From: Streptomyces macrolidinus
GTDB lineage: Bacteria > Actinomycetota > Actinomycetes > Streptomycetales > Streptomycetaceae
Length of the DNA: 64,000 nucleotides
Direction of reading: 5' to 3'
Assembly (NCBI RefSeq): GCF_023887685.1
Contig: NZ_JAMWMR010000002.1
Location: forward strand, 62,001-126,000
The notes under the pieces were generated by a model, which did not search any database, had not been told where the DNA came from, and worked only from the letters and a program-made list of their open reading frames with translations. The first letter of the stretch is position 1. The number at the start of each line of letters is the position of its first letter. Shown here piece by piece: positions 1 through 10,147 of the stretch. The position numbers and the translations under genes were made by a program.

Positions 1-343
1 CGTCGACCTCGATCACCGCGTCACGCGGGGCGCGCAGCGCGGTGTGCAGGACCGCGCGGTTCTCGGTGGTGTTGATCTTCTCGCCGCGGAACATGGCAGC
101 CCGGAGGCCGAAGACGTCCCGGGCCGCGGCCAGCTCGCGCAGCAGCCGCAGCGTCTCGTCGGTGACCAGGTGCTTGGAGTAGTCGACGTACAGATCGCCG
201 ACCTGGAGCGTGTACCCGCTGCCGCGTCCGGCGTCGGCCGCGAACAGGTCCCGCATCCGCACCTCGCCGAGCTGCTCGCGGTGCTGGGCCAGCGCGGTCC
301 ACTCGGGGGTCTGGTCGAGCCTGGTACGGCTGTCTGCGTTCAT
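1..343 (-). CDS. pgi: Glucose-6-phosphate isomerase, N-terminal part (cut by window edge)
   Basis: This is the first 114 codons of phosphoglucose isomerase, which interconverts glucose-6-phosphate and fructose-6-phosphate in the cytoplasm. It starts at an ATG at 343 and runs off the left edge. The visible part contains the family block FRGEKINTTENRAVLH, which forms part of the sugar-phosphate site in PGI enzymes. The N-terminal helix region (TPEWTALAQHREQLGEVRMRDLF) is also typical. The gene faces the same way as the downstream-numbered glycolytic genes but is separated from them by the RbpA paralogue and secG. I cannot see the C-terminal catalytic half, so completeness is unknown. Confidence 0.93.
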   Translation of the reverse strand, partial: MNADSRTRLDQTPEWTALAQHREQLGEVRMRDLFAADAGRGSGYTLQVGDLYVDYSKHLVTDETLRLLRELAAARDVFGLRAAMFRGEKINTTENRAVLHTALRAPRDAVIEVD

Positions 344-509
344 CTCGGACTTCCGCCTTCTTCCTGGCCTGGGCTGCTGCGTACTCGTCCCACCGCCGCC
401 CCCAAACTAGTTCATGGGCAGGCGTGGTGACGCAACGTCACGCCGTCGGGCCGCGGTGCACCCGGTTGATGAAGCGCCGTCCGGCCGGGGCCGACCACGC
501 CGATCCGGG

Positions 510-536
510 CAGGAGTCATCGGGAGCACGACTCCTG
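510..536 (-). terminator. Hairpin after the RbpA-like gene
   Basis: CAGGAGTC (510-517) and GACTCCTG (529-536) form a perfect 8-bp inverted repeat with an 11-nt loop, 18 nt past the RbpA-like stop codon. There is no T-run, which is usual for Streptomyces terminators. A second small palindrome, GGAGTCAACTCC at 543-554, touches the stop codon. Apart from the pgi leader, the 344-553 gap holds nothing else I can name. Confidence 0.5.
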
Positions 537-553
537 GATCACGGAGTCAACTC

Positions 554-889
554 CTAGATCTCGCCCCGCAGTTTGGCGAGCGCCTCGGCGAGGATCGCCT
601 CACCGTCGGCGTCGCTGCGCCGTTCCCGCACATAGGCGAGATGCGTCTTGTAGGGCTCGGTACGCGGCGGGTCCGGCGGGTTGTCCTGGTCCTGTCCGGC
701 CGGAAAGCCGCAGCGGGGACAGTCCCAGGTCTCGGGAACCTGCGCGTCACTGGCGAAGCTCGGCTGGGTCTCGTGTCCGTTGGAGCACCAGAAGGAGATG
801 CGCAGACGCGGCGCGGACTCGCCACGCTCGGCCTCGCCCATCGGCCCCGCCCCGACCCGGCTTCCTCGGATCGCGTTGCCACTTGCCAC
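554..889 (-). CDS. RbpA-family RNA polymerase-binding protein (paralogue)
   Basis: A 111-aa protein of the RbpA family, actinobacterial proteins that bind RNA polymerase and group 1/2 sigma factors and stimulate initiation. Start is GTG at 889, with AGGGAG seven bases upstream. A zinc-ribbon-like core is visible: CSNGH near residue 34 and CPRCG near residue 56. The C-terminal half (THLAYVRERRSDADGEAILAEAL) resembles the sigma-interacting domain. The known essential RbpA of Streptomyces differs clearly from this sequence as I remember it and lies elsewhere, so this is probably a second copy; that part is recall. A hairpin (917-924 with 936-943) lies in the 5' leader. Neighbours are pgi and secG. 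Confidence 0.8.
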   Translation of the reverse strand: MASGNAIRGSRVGAGPMGEAERGESAPRLRISFWCSNGHETQPSFASDAQVPETWDCPRCGFPAGQDQDNPPDPPRTEPYKTHLAYVRERRSDADGEAILAEALAKLRGEI

Positions 890-1010
890 GGTCGTAACTC
901 CCTGCGTGATGGTGCCGCGAAGCGAGTCGGCGTTCCGCTTCGCTGCGAGCGCCTCAGTCTACGTAAGGCCCAACGCGCGTCCAGCGATGGGAGTTACCCC
1001 CGCCTCCAGA

Positions 1011-1066
1011 CGCAAGCCCCATGATAGGCCGCGTCCGAAGACGCGTACCCATCATGGGGCGTTGCG
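1011..1066 (-). terminator. secG terminator: nested stem with UUCG tetraloop
   Basis: On the minus strand an inner hairpin CGCGTC-TTCG-GACGCG (1030-1045) carries a C(UUCG)G tetraloop. It sits inside an outer stem, in which CGCAA-GCCCCATGAT (1011-1025) pairs with ATCATGGGGC-G-TTGCG (1051-1066) with one bulged base. It lies 42 nt after the secG stop and should act as a strong terminator or RNA-end stabiliser. The 890-1107 gap otherwise only carries the leader of the RbpA-like gene. Confidence 0.65.
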
Positions 1067-1107
1067 TGATGTACGGTTCCCCGCTTGCCAGGGGCAGGCG
1101 AGAGGCG

Positions 1108-1344
1108 CTAGTGGTTGGCCTTCATCAGGAGGCCGAGCACCACGATGCACGCGAGCCAGAGCAGACCGATCACCACGGTGATCCGGTCGAGGTTGCGCTC
1201 GGCGACCGAGGAGCCGCCGACGGAGGACTGCATGCCGCCGCCGAACATGTCGGAGAGGCCGCCGCCCTTCCCCTTGTGCATCAGCACCAGCAGCATCAGC
1301 AACAGGCTGAAGACGATCAGGGCGATCGAGAACCCCAAAACCAC
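1108..1344 (-). CDS. secG: Preprotein translocase subunit SecG
   Basis: A 78-aa protein with two membrane segments: residues 2-22 (FSIALIVFSLLLMLLVLMH) and about 53-74 (ITVVIGLLWLACIVVLGLL). They are joined by a Gly-rich loop (KGKGGGLSDMFGGGMQSS). This is the classic SecG layout; it assists SecYE/SecA in protein export. Start is GTG at 1344. It follows tpiA by 169 nt on the same strand, the usual actinobacterial arrangement. Length is normal for the family. Confidence 0.93.
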   Translation of the reverse strand: MVLGFSIALIVFSLLLMLLVLMHKGKGGGLSDMFGGGMQSSVGGSSVAERNLDRITVVIGLLWLACIVVLGLLMKANH

Positions 1345-1513
1345 GGCTGGACCAACTTCCTCGGATTCGGATGGACGACGGGGCCGATACCGTCAGTGAA
1401 AACGTCGTGTGGTGAAACGTCGCGTTCCGCAGCACAGTCTCGGCCCCGCAAGGGTACGACGGATCGCCCCTACCGCATACTCGCGACGTGTCGGATCACC
1501 GTCGCCGGGGGTC

Positions 1514-2290
1514 TCACTGGTCCCGGAAGCGGACGATCTTGACGAACTCGTCGGCGTCCAGCGAGGCGCCACCGACCAGGGCGCCGTCGATGTCCGGCTT
1601 CGACATGATCTCGGCCACATTGCCCGACTTCACTGAGCCGCCGTACTGGATGCGGACCTGGTCGGCCACCTCCTGCGAGTACAGCTCGGCGACCTTGCCG
1701 CGGATCGCCGCACAGACCTCCTGGGCGTCCTCGGAGCCGCAGACCTTGCCGGTGCCGATGGCCCAGACGGGCTCGTAGGCGATCACGATGGTCTCGGCCT
1801 GCTCGGCCGGGATGTCCTGGAGACCGCCCTCGACCTGCGTGAGCGTGTGCGCGACATGGTTGCCCGCCTCGCGGACGTCCAGTTCCTCGCCGACACACAG
1901 GATCGGGGTCAGGCCGTGCTTGAAGGCGGCCTTGACCTTGGCGTTCACCAGCTCGTCGGTCTCGTGGTGGTACTGCCGTCGCTCGGAGTGACCGATCACC
2001 ACATAGGCGCACCTCAGCTTGGCCAGCAACGGCCCGCCGATCTCCCCGGTGTACGCACCGATGTCGTGCACCGAGATGTCCTGGGCGCCGTACTTGATCT
2101 TGAGCTTGTCGCTCTCCACCAGGGTCTGCACGGAGCGCAGATCGGTGAAGGGCGGCAGGACGGCCACCTCGACGGCCTCGTAGTCCTTGTCCGCCAGGGC
2201 GAAGGCGAGCTTCTGGACGTGGGCGATGGCCTCCAGGTGGTTGAGGTTCATCTTCCAGTTGCCCGCCATCAGCGGCGTACGCGTGCTCAT
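1514..2290 (-). CDS. tpiA: Triosephosphate isomerase
   Basis: A 258-aa TIM-barrel enzyme that interconverts dihydroxyacetone phosphate and glyceraldehyde-3-phosphate. The active-site pieces are all present: NWKMN near residue 11 (Asn and Lys), GHSERR near residue 100 (His) and [12 protein letters not shown] near residue 170 (Glu base and flexible loop). The phosphate-binding GGSV and GALVGGASL blocks near the end are also there. Start is ATG at 2290. Its ribosome site (GGAGG) lies inside the last codons of pgk, whose stop is only 6 nt upstream, so the two are probably translationally coupled. Confidence 0.97.
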   Translation of the reverse strand: MSTRTPLMAGNWKMNLNHLEAIAHVQKLAFALADKDYEAVEVAVLPPFTDLRSVQTLVESDKLKIKYGAQDISVHDIGAYTGEIGGPLLAKLRCAYVVIGHSERRQYHHETDELVNAKVKAAFKHGLTPILCVGEELDVREAGNHVAHTLTQVEGGLQDIPAEQAETIVIAYEPVWAIGTGKVCGSEDAQEVCAAIRGKVAELYSQEVADQVRIQYGGSVKSGNVAEIMSKPDIDGALVGGASLDADEFVKIVRFRDQ

Positions 2291-2296
2291 CAGGGT

Positions 2297-3508
2297 TCAG
2301 TCCTCCAGTGCGGCGAGGCCGGGGAGCGTCTTGCCCTCGAGGTATTCGAGAGAGGCGCCGCCGCCGGTCGAGATATGGCCGAATGCCGACTCGTCGAAGC
2401 CCAGGGTGCGGACGGCCGCGGCGGAGTCGCCGCCGCCGACCACCGTGAAGCCCGGGGTGTCGACGAGGGCTTGGGCGACCGCCTTGGTGCCCTCGGCGTA
2501 GTCGGGGTGCTCGAAGACGCCCATCGGGCCGTTCCAGAAGACGGTGGCCGCGTCGGCGAGCTTCGAGGCGTACAGATTGCAGGTCTCGGGACCGATGTCC
2601 AGTCCCAGTCGGTCGGCCGGGATCGCGTCCGCGGCGACGGTGTCGGGGTGCGTCGGGGCCTTCTCCTTGAGGTCCGGGAACGCGGGAGCGACCAGCACAT
2701 CGACCGGGAGCAGCAGTTCGACGCCCTGCTTCTCGGCCCGCTCGATGTACTCGGTGACGGCAGGGAGCTGGTCCTCCTGGAGGAGCGAGATACCGACCTC
2801 GTAGCCCTTGGCCTTGAGGAAGGTGTACGCCATCCCGCCGCCGATGAGCAGCCGGTCGGCCTTGCCGAGCAACTGGTCGATGACGGCGAGCTTGTCGGAG
2901 ACCTTGGCGCCGCCCAGCACGACGGCGTACGGCCGCTTGACGTCGTCGGTGAGCTTCTGCAGGACACCGACCTCGGTGGCGATGAGGTAGCCGGCGTAGT
3001 GCGGCAGCCGGGCCGGGAGGTCGTACACGGAGGCGTGCTGTCGGTGCACCGCGCCGAAGCCGTCGCCGACGTAGACGTCCGCCAGGGCGGCGAGCCGGTC
3101 GGCGAACTCGCCGCGCGCGCCGTCGTCCTTCGAGGTCTCGCCCGGGTTGAAGCGCAGGTTCTCGATGACCGCGACCTGACCGGGCCGCAGGCCGTCGACC
3201 GTGGCCTGGGCGGCGGGGCCGACGGTGTCCTCGGCGAACGCCACGGGCGTGCCGAGGAGTTCACCGAGGCGCTCGGCGGCGGGCAGCAGCGAGAACGCCG
3301 GGTCCGGCGCGCCCTTGGGGCGGCCCAGATGCGAGGCGACGATCACCTTGGCGCCCGCGTCGGCGAGCGCCTTGACCGTGGGCAGGACGGCGCGGATACG
3401 GCCGTCGTCGGTGATCCGGCCGTCCGCCAGCGGGACGTTCAGATCGGCACGGACGAAGACCCGCTTGCCGTCCACGCCTTCGGCGAGAAGTTCATCGATC
3501 GTCTTCAT
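2297..3508 (-). CDS. pgk: Phosphoglycerate kinase
   Basis: A 403-aa kinase that makes ATP from 1,3-bisphosphoglycerate in glycolysis. The N-terminal signature RVFVRADLNVPL (residues 14-25), the substrate-site block IVASHLGRPKG and the C-terminal nucleotide block GGGDSAAAV are all seen. The frame stays open upstream to 3631. I chose ATG at 3508 because the conserved start (MKTIDELLAEG) is there and AGGGGA lies just upstream. It stands between gap and tpiA; a long hairpin in the gap-pgk spacer may adjust expression between the two genes. Confidence 0.97.
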   Translation of the reverse strand: MKTIDELLAEGVDGKRVFVRADLNVPLADGRITDDGRIRAVLPTVKALADAGAKVIVASHLGRPKGAPDPAFSLLPAAERLGELLGTPVAFAEDTVGPAAQATVDGLRPGQVAVIENLRFNPGETSKDDGARGEFADRLAALADVYVGDGFGAVHRQHASVYDLPARLPHYAGYLIATEVGVLQKLTDDVKRPYAVVLGGAKVSDKLAVIDQLLGKADRLLIGGGMAYTFLKAKGYEVGISLLQEDQLPAVTEYIERAEKQGVELLLPVDVLVAPAFPDLKEKAPTHPDTVAADAIPADRLGLDIGPETCNLYASKLADAATVFWNGPMGVFEHPDYAEGTKAVAQALVDTPGFTVVGGGDSAAAVRTLGFDESAFGHISTGGGASLEYLEGKTLPGLAALED

Positions 3509-3577
3509 AGAGGGGACTCCTGGGGGAGGGGCTCCTGGGGAGGGGGCTCTTGATCGTACGAGGGGCGGTCGGTCCGC

Positions 3578-3633
3578 ATGTGAGGCAGGGCTCGGACAAC
3601 GCGGTCGCGCGCTGCCCGAGCCCTGCCTCACAT
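3578..3633 (-). terminator. 18-bp perfect hairpin between gap and pgk
   Basis: ATGTGAGGCAGGGCTCGG (3578-3595) pairs perfectly with its complement at 3616-3633 around a 20-nt loop. It begins 20 nt after the gap stop and ends 69 nt before the pgk start. It could terminate most gap transcripts, or protect the gap 3' end while letting some transcription reach pgk. Confidence 0.75.
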
Positions 3634-3653
3634 CGACGTGCCTGGTTCGGCGA

Positions 3654-4730
<1,077 letters not shown>

Positions 4731-4785
4731 CTACGACCCTACTCTTCCGAAGCTCCCGAGGTGACGTGGACGGTCATACACAACA

Positions 4786-4823
4786 GTGCGGTCCGTACCC
4801 GCCGGTAGGGGTACGGACCGCAC
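4786..4823 (-). terminator. Terminator of the uvrC-rapZ-yvcK-whiA operon
   Basis: GTGCGGTCCGTACCC (4786-4800) and GGGTACGGACCGCAC (4809-4823) form a perfect 15-bp stem with an 8-nt loop, 126 nt past the whiA stop. There is no T-tract. Because the repeat is symmetrical it could also form in the upstream region of gap. Confidence 0.75.
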
Positions 4824-4948
4824 AGGTGGAGGCCTTGCCACCCGATCCGGCGACACCGGACAACCGCCGTTGACCGCCCTCGACCGCCGTCGACTCCACG
4901 GGGCCGGGGGCCGGGCGCGCGCGGCGTGTTCCGCGCGGGCCCGGCGCG

Positions 4949-5938
4949 TCATCCCGCCAGGTTGTCCGCCATCTCCTCGGTGAGGTTGGACTCCGTGCCC
5001 GGGATACCGAGGTCCGTGGCCCGCTTGTCGGCCATCGCCAGCAGTCGGCGGATACGGCCCGCGACCGCGTCCTTCGTCAGCGGCGGGTCGGCAAGGGCGC
5101 CCAGCTCCTCCAGGGAGGCCTGCTTGTGCTCCATGCGCAGCCGCCCGGCCGCCGCGAGATGCTCGGGCACGTCGTCGCCGAGGATCTCCAGGGCGCGCGC
5201 GACCCGCGCACCGGCGGCGACGGCCGCGCGGGCCGAGCGGCGCAGATTGGCGTCGTCGAAGTTGGCGAGGCGGTTCGCCGTGGCGCGGACCTCGCGGCGC
5301 ATCCGCCGCTCCTCCCAGGCCAGCACGGACTCGTGCGCACCCAGGCGGGTGAGCAGGGCGCCGATCGCGTCCCCGTCCCGTACGACGACGCGGTCCACGC
5401 CCCGTACCTCGCGGGCCTTCGCGGCGATCGACAGGCGGCGGGCGGCGCCGACCAGGGCGAGCGCGGCCTCGGGGCCGGGGCAGGTGACTTCGAGGGAGGA
5501 CGAGCGGCCGGGCTCCGTCAGCGAGCCGTGCGCCAGGAACGCGCCGCGCCAGGCGGCCTCGGCGTCACAGGTGGCCCCCGAGACCACCTGCGGGGGCAGG
5601 CCGCGGATCGGACGGCCCCGCCCGTCGACCAGACCGGTCTGGCGGGCGAGCTGGTCACCGCCCGCGACCACGCGCACCACGTAGCGCGAGCCGCGGCGCA
5701 GACCGCCGGGCGCCATCACGATCAGTTCGGAACTGTGGCCGAAGATCTCCAGGATGTCCCGCTTGAGCCGCCGGGCCGCCATCGCCGTGTCCAGCTCCGC
5801 CTCGATCACGATGCGGCCGCTGACCAGGTGCAGCCCGCCCGCGAACCGCAGGATCGCCGAGACCTCCGCCTTTCTGCAGCAGGTCCGGGTGACGGGAAGC
5901 CGGGAGATCTCGTCCTTCACCGCTGCCGTCATCGCCAT
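4949..5938 (-). CDS. whiA: Sporulation regulator WhiA
   Basis: A 329-aa WhiA protein. The N-terminal two-thirds belongs to the LAGLIDADG homing-endonuclease-like fold. The C-terminal part (from about residue 235) is a helix-turn-helix, including [25 protein letters not shown], where only the fold and not nuclease activity is retained. In Streptomyces WhiA works with WhiB to control the switch from growth to sporulation septation; that role is family knowledge. Start ATG at 5938 overlaps the end of yvcK by 10 nt. It is the last gene of the operon, followed by a strong hairpin. Confidence 0.96.
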   Translation of the reverse strand: MAMTAAVKDEISRLPVTRTCCRKAEVSAILRFAGGLHLVSGRIVIEAELDTAMAARRLKRDILEIFGHSSELIVMAPGGLRRGSRYVVRVVAGGDQLARQTGLVDGRGRPIRGLPPQVVSGATCDAEAAWRGAFLAHGSLTEPGRSSSLEVTCPGPEAALALVGAARRLSIAAKAREVRGVDRVVVRDGDAIGALLTRLGAHESVLAWEERRMRREVRATANRLANFDDANLRRSARAAVAAGARVARALEILGDDVPEHLAAAGRLRMEHKQASLEELGALADPPLTKDAVAGRIRRLLAMADKRATDLGIPGTESNLTEEMADNLAG

Positions 5939-6996
5939 GGGCCGATCCTTCCATGCATCCGAAAAATACGGTCGTACGCGGCGGCCAACAGCTCTGGGTC
6001 GTGCCGCGGGGTTCCGTCGGTACGGGCCACCGGCGCCAGCTCGACCGCGGCTCCGAACCGCTTGGCGGCCTCTTCCAGCAAGGCGCCGTCGGGCACGGCG
6101 GCCTGATCGGCCAGCACCACGTCCAGGGCGAGTTTAGGGGCGTGTCGTCCCAAAACCTCCAAATGACGCTGCGGGGAGAAGCCGTCCGTCTCTCCGGGCT
6201 GAGGGGCGAGGTTCAAGGACAGCACCCGGCGCGCCTTCGTCTCCATGAGGGCGTCGAGCAGTTCGGGCACGAGCAGATGCGGCATCACCGAGGAGAACCA
6301 GGAGCCGGGTCCGAGAACCACCCAGTCGGCGTCCAGGACCGCGGCGACGGCCTCGGGGACGGCGGGCGGGTCGTGCGGCACGACATGCACGGACTGCACC
6401 TCGCCGGGGGTGAGCGCGACCGTCGCCTGGCCGCGTACCGTGCCGATCTCCTCCGGGCGCTCCGGGTCGTGGCCCTTGACCAGCGCCTGGAGCTCCAGGG
6501 GCACGGCGGACATGGGCAGGACCCGGCCATGGGCGCCGAGCAGCCGGCCGACCAGGTCGAGGGCCTGGACGGGGTCGCCGAGCTGCTCCCACAGGGCGAC
6601 GATCAGCAGGTTGCCGACCGCGTGGTCGTGCAGATCGCCCTGGGACTGGAAGCGGTGCTGGATGACCCGGGCCCAGGTCTGGCCCCAGTCGTCGTCCCCG
6701 CACAGCGCGGCCAGCGCCTTGCGCAGGTCGCCCGGCGGGAGCACGCCCAGCTCGTCGCGCAGGCGCCCGCTGGAGCCGCCGTCGTCCGCCACCGTGACGA
6801 CGGCGGTGAGGTCGCCGGTGATGCGGCGCAGCGCGGCGAGCGAGGAGGACAGGCCCCTGCCGCCGCCGAGGGCGACCACCTTGGGCTGGGTGCCGCGGCG
6901 GCGCACCCGGCCGCCGCGGGCCTCGGCGGGCCGGCCGCCGCGTCCCTCGGGCACCGCCCGGCGCAGCCGCCGCAGCCGCAGCGTTCTTCCGGTCAC
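5929..6996 (-). CDS. yvcK: YvcK/GlmR-family gluconeogenesis factor
   Basis: A 355-aa protein of the YvcK (CofD-like) family. In other bacteria these bind UDP-sugars and tie carbon supply to cell-wall synthesis. Key blocks are [18 protein letters not shown] (about 40-57), [18 protein letters not shown] and the [10 protein letters not shown] segment. The first about 38 residues are a basic, low-complexity extension not needed for the fold. Start is GTG at 6996, overlapping the rapZ stop as GTGA. The uvrC-rapZ-yvcK-whiA order is strongly conserved in actinobacteria. Confidence 0.93.
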   Translation of the reverse strand: MTGRTLRLRRLRRAVPEGRGGRPAEARGGRVRRRGTQPKVVALGGGRGLSSSLAALRRITGDLTAVVTVADDGGSSGRLRDELGVLPPGDLRKALAALCGDDDWGQTWARVIQHRFQSQGDLHDHAVGNLLIVALWEQLGDPVQALDLVGRLLGAHGRVLPMSAVPLELQALVKGHDPERPEEIGTVRGQATVALTPGEVQSVHVVPHDPPAVPEAVAAVLDADWVVLGPGSWFSSVMPHLLVPELLDALMETKARRVLSLNLAPQPGETDGFSPQRHLEVLGRHAPKLALDVVLADQAAVPDGALLEEAAKRFGAAVELAPVARTDGTPRHDPELLAAAYDRIFRMHGRIGPWR

Positions 6997-7997
6997 TCGC
7001 GCCCCATGTCCCGGTGCACGACCACGGTCTCCACGCCCTCCGCGGCCAGGCGCGCGGCGAGCTTCTCCGATGTGGCCACCGAGCGGTGCTTGCCGCCCGT
7101 GCAGCCGATGGCGATGGTCACATAGCGCTTGCCCTCGCGGCGGTAGCCGGCCGCGATGAGCCGGAGCAGCTCGGCGTACCGGTCGAGGAACTCCTTGGCG
7201 CCGGGCTGGTTGAAGACGTACGCGGCCACCTCCTCGTTGAGGCCGGTGTAGGGGCGCAGCTCCGGGACCCAGTGCGGGTTGGGCAGGAAGCGCATGTCGG
7301 CGACCAGGTCGGCGTCGACCGGGAGGCCGTACTTGAAGCCGAAGGACATGACGGTGGCCCGCAGCTCCGGCTCCTCCTCACCGGCGAACTGGGCGTCCAT
7401 CTTGGCGCGCAGTTCGTGCACGTTGAGGCTGGAGGTGTCGATCACGAGGTCGGCGTCACCGCGCAGCTCGCGCAGGAGTTCCCGCTCGGCGGCGATGCCG
7501 TCGACGATCCGGCCGTCGCCCTGGAGGGGGTGCGGACGGCGGACGGACTCGAAGCGGCGTACCAGGGCTTCCTCGGAGGACTCCAGGAAGACGATGCGCC
7601 GGGTGACGTGCTTCGTCTCCAGGTCGGCGAGGGATTCGCGCAGGTTGTCGAAGAAGCGCCGGCCACGCACGTCGACGACGACCGCGATCCGGGCGACATT
7701 GCCCTGCGACCGCGCGCCCAGCTCCACCATGGTGGGGATCAGCGCGGGCGGCAGGTTGTCGACGACGAACCAGCCGAGGTCCTCCAGGCACTTGGCGGCC
7801 GTCGAGCGGCCGGCCCCGGACATGCCGGAGATGATCACCAACTCGGGGATGGCCGATTCAGGAACCCCGGGTGCTTCGATACTCACCTGTTCTCCGTTTT
7901 CCTGGACCGCCTGCTGTGTACGGTCCTCGCCCGCTTCCTGCTCGGGCGGCCGGTCCTGTGCTGAGCGTTGTTCCGCGCTCCGGTCGTGCTCGGTCAT
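6993..7997 (-). CDS. rapZ: RapZ/YvcJ-type nucleotide-binding protein
   Basis: A 334-aa P-loop protein. After a charged, Gln/Glu-rich N-terminal tail of about 45 residues comes the Walker A segment [12 protein letters not shown], with Arg in place of the usual Lys. A Walker-B-like block follows. The C-terminal domain carries the family signature [13 protein letters not shown]. In enterobacteria RapZ guides RNase E to small RNAs for glucosamine-6-phosphate synthase; Gram-positive homologues hydrolyse nucleotides. The role in Streptomyces is inferred only. ATGA overlap with uvrC points to coupled translation. Confidence 0.93.
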   Translation of the reverse strand: MTEHDRSAEQRSAQDRPPEQEAGEDRTQQAVQENGEQVSIEAPGVPESAIPELVIISGMSGAGRSTAAKCLEDLGWFVVDNLPPALIPTMVELGARSQGNVARIAVVVDVRGRRFFDNLRESLADLETKHVTRRIVFLESSEEALVRRFESVRRPHPLQGDGRIVDGIAAERELLRELRGDADLVIDTSSLNVHELRAKMDAQFAGEEEPELRATVMSFGFKYGLPVDADLVADMRFLPNPHWVPELRPYTGLNEEVAAYVFNQPGAKEFLDRYAELLRLIAAGYRREGKRYVTIAIGCTGGKHRSVATSEKLAARLAAEGVETVVVHRDMGRE

Positions 7998-10027
7998 GTG
8001 TCCTGCCCCCGTCGTTCGTCCGGGACGCCCGCGGTCACGGGCTCCCCTGAGGAACCCGGCGTCGCCCCGGGCTCCTCCTCTTCCATGATCTCTCCAGTCG
8101 CCGTGTTCACGGCGGGTGCGGCCGGGGCCGCCTGAGCGAGGGCCACGGCGATGGTCTCGGCCGTCTTGCGGCCGATGCCGGGAACCTCCTGGATCTGGTC
8201 GATTGTCGCGGATCGCAGCTTGCGCACCGAGCCGAAGTGCTTGATCAACGCCTGTTTGCGCGTGTCACCGAGGCCGGGGACGTCGTCCAGCGGACTCGTC
8301 CGGACGCGCTTGGCACGCTTGGCCCGCTGGTAGGTGATCGCGAAGCGGTGGGCCTCGTCCCGGACCCGCTGGAGCAGATAGAGGCCCTCGCTGGTGCGGG
8401 GCAGGACCACCGGGTCGTCGTCGTCCGGCAGCCAGACCTCCTCCAGGCGCTTGGCGAGGCCGCAGACGGCGATGTCGTCGAGGCCCAGCTCGTCCAGCGC
8501 CCGCTTGGCCGCCGCGACCTGCGGCTGCCCGCCGTCCACCACGACGAGCTGCGGCGGGTAGGCGAACCGCTTGGGCCGCCCGTCGTCCTCCGTCAGGGCC
8601 TGCTCCTGCGCCCACTCCCCCGTCTTCTCCTTCTCGGCGAGGTAGCGCTTGAAGCGGCGGGTGATCACCTCGTGCATGGACCGGACGTCGTCCTGGCCCT
8701 CGAAGCCCTTGATCTGGAAGCGGCGGTACTCGCTCTTGCGCTGGAGCCCGTCCTCGAAGACGACCATGGAGGCCACCACGTCCTCGCCCTGGAGATGCGA
8801 GATGTCGTAGCACTCGATCCTGAGCGGGACGCTGTCCAGGTCCAGGGCCCCGGCGATCTCCTCCAGGGCGCGCGAGCGCGTGGTCAGGTCGGAGGCGCGC
8901 TTGGTCTTGTGCAGCGCGAGGGCCTGCTGGGCGTTGCGCTGCACGGTCTCCATCAGGGCCTTCTTGTCACCGCGCTGCGGGATGCGCAGCGACACACCCG
9001 CCCCGCGACGGCCGGTGAGCCAGTCCTGTACGGGTTCTATGGGATCGGGCAGGGCCGGGACGAGGACCTCCCTGGGCACGGAGTCGCCCGTCTCCTCGCC
9101 GTAGAGCTGCTGGAGGGCGTGCTCGACGAGGGCGCCCGTGGTGACGTCCTCCACCTTGTCGGTGACCCAGCCGCGCTGGCCGCGGACGCGTCCGCCGCGC
9201 ACGTGGAAGATCTGTACGGCCGCTTCCAGCTCGTCCTCGGCGACGGCGATGAAGTCGGCGTCGGTCGCGTCGGTGAGTACGACCGCGTTCTTCTCCATGG
9301 CCTTCTTCAGGGCCTCGATGTCGTCGCGCAGCCGGGCGGCCCGCTCGTACTCCATCTCCTCGGCCGCCTCCCGCATCCGGTGCTCCAGACGGCGCAGGTA
9401 CGTTCCCGTACGGCCGGCCATGAAGTCGCAGAAGTCCTCGGCCAGTTCGCGGTGGTCCTCGGGGGAGATACGGCCTACGCAGGGCGCGGAGCACTTGCCG
9501 ATGTAGCCGAGCAGACAGGGGCGGCCGGTGCGGGCGGCGTTCTTGAGGACACCGGCGGAGCACGTGCGCACGGGGAAGACACGCAGGAGCAGGTCGACCG
9601 TGTCGCGGATGGCCCAGGCGTGTCCGTACGGCCCGAAGTACCGCACGCCCTTGCGCTTGTGACCGCGCATCACCTGGACCCGCGGGATCTCCTCGTTCAT
9701 CGTCACCGCGAGGTACGGGTAGCTCTTGTCGTCGCGGTACTTGACGTTGAACCGGGGGTCGAACTCCTTGATCCAGGTGTACTCGAGCTGGAGCGCCTCG
9801 ACCTCCGTGGACACCACGGTCCACTCCACGGACGCGGCCGTGGTGACCATGGTGCGGGTGCGCGGGTGGAGGTTCGCCAGGTCCTGGAAGTAGTTCGCCA
9901 GCCGCTGGCGCAGGCTCTTCGCCTTTCCGACGTAGATCACCCGGCGGTGCTCGTCCCGGAACTTGTAGACCCCGGGGGAGTCCGGGATCTGTCCCGAGGC
10001 GGGGCGGTAGCTGGAGGGGTCGGCCAT
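7994..10027 (-). CDS. uvrC: Excinuclease ABC subunit C
   Basis: A 677-aa UvrC, which makes both incisions around bulky DNA lesions. Domains in order: a GIY-YIG nuclease (residues about 15-95; [20 protein letters not shown]); a cysteine cluster ([21 protein letters not shown]); a UVR helix pair near 210-245; an RNase H-like nuclease with [11 protein letters not shown] and VVDGGQPQV; and helix-hairpin-helix repeats near 590-640. The final 40 residues are an acidic/Pro tail. ATG at 10027 is only 7 nt from a TAGGGT -10 element, so the mRNA may be leaderless. It heads the rapZ-yvcK-whiA operon. Confidence 0.97.
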   Translation of the reverse strand: MADPSSYRPASGQIPDSPGVYKFRDEHRRVIYVGKAKSLRQRLANYFQDLANLHPRTRTMVTTAASVEWTVVSTEVEALQLEYTWIKEFDPRFNVKYRDDKSYPYLAVTMNEEIPRVQVMRGHKRKGVRYFGPYGHAWAIRDTVDLLLRVFPVRTCSAGVLKNAARTGRPCLLGYIGKCSAPCVGRISPEDHRELAEDFCDFMAGRTGTYLRRLEHRMREAAEEMEYERAARLRDDIEALKKAMEKNAVVLTDATDADFIAVAEDELEAAVQIFHVRGGRVRGQRGWVTDKVEDVTTGALVEHALQQLYGEETGDSVPREVLVPALPDPIEPVQDWLTGRRGAGVSLRIPQRGDKKALMETVQRNAQQALALHKTKRASDLTTRSRALEEIAGALDLDSVPLRIECYDISHLQGEDVVASMVVFEDGLQRKSEYRRFQIKGFEGQDDVRSMHEVITRRFKRYLAEKEKTGEWAQEQALTEDDGRPKRFAYPPQLVVVDGGQPQVAAAKRALDELGLDDIAVCGLAKRLEEVWLPDDDDPVVLPRTSEGLYLLQRVRDEAHRFAITYQRAKRAKRVRTSPLDDVPGLGDTRKQALIKHFGSVRKLRSATIDQIQEVPGIGRKTAETIAVALAQAAPAAPAVNTATGEIMEEEEPGATPGSSGEPVTAGVPDERRGQDT

Positions 10028-10034
10028 GTCTCAC

Positions 10035-10057
10035 ACCCTACTGGCGGGGGCCGACAG
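10035..10057 (-). promoter_or_regulatory. Candidate damage-type promoter of uvrC
   Basis: On the minus strand CTGTCGGCC, 8 nt, then TAGGGT (10035-10040). This resembles TTGTCRGTG-N8-TAnnnT at six of the nine upstream positions, with exact spacing. The start codon follows 7 nt after the -10. It is weaker than the uvrA and uvrB copies. Confidence 0.45.
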
Positions 10058-10068
10058 CGCGGCGAGCC

Positions 10069-10110
10069 TGTGGACAAGGCACGAGCGGGCCTGCACGGGC
10101 CTGTGGACAA
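10069..10110 (-). promoter_or_regulatory. Two DnaA boxes upstream of uvrC
   Basis: TTGTCCACA occurs twice on the minus strand, at 10069-10077 and 10102-10110. Both lie inside an identical 15-mer (GCCTGTGGACAAGGC on the plus strand). Same orientation, start-to-start distance 33 bp, about three helical turns. TTGTCCACA is the preferred Streptomyces DnaA box. The nearer box is 12 bp upstream of the candidate uvrC promoter. Confidence 0.6.
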
Positions 10111-10147
10111 GGCGGCCGGCCGCTCGCCGACCGGGCGCCCCGAGGCG

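Noticed and set aside
1381..1420. Damage-type promoter near CCGTCAGTG upstream of secG
   Set aside because: It points away from secG and has no TAnnnT at the 8-nt spacing.
1847..3553. Plus-strand open frame of 568 codons opposite tpiA and pgk
   Set aside because: Two well-conserved enzymes are encoded on the other strand.
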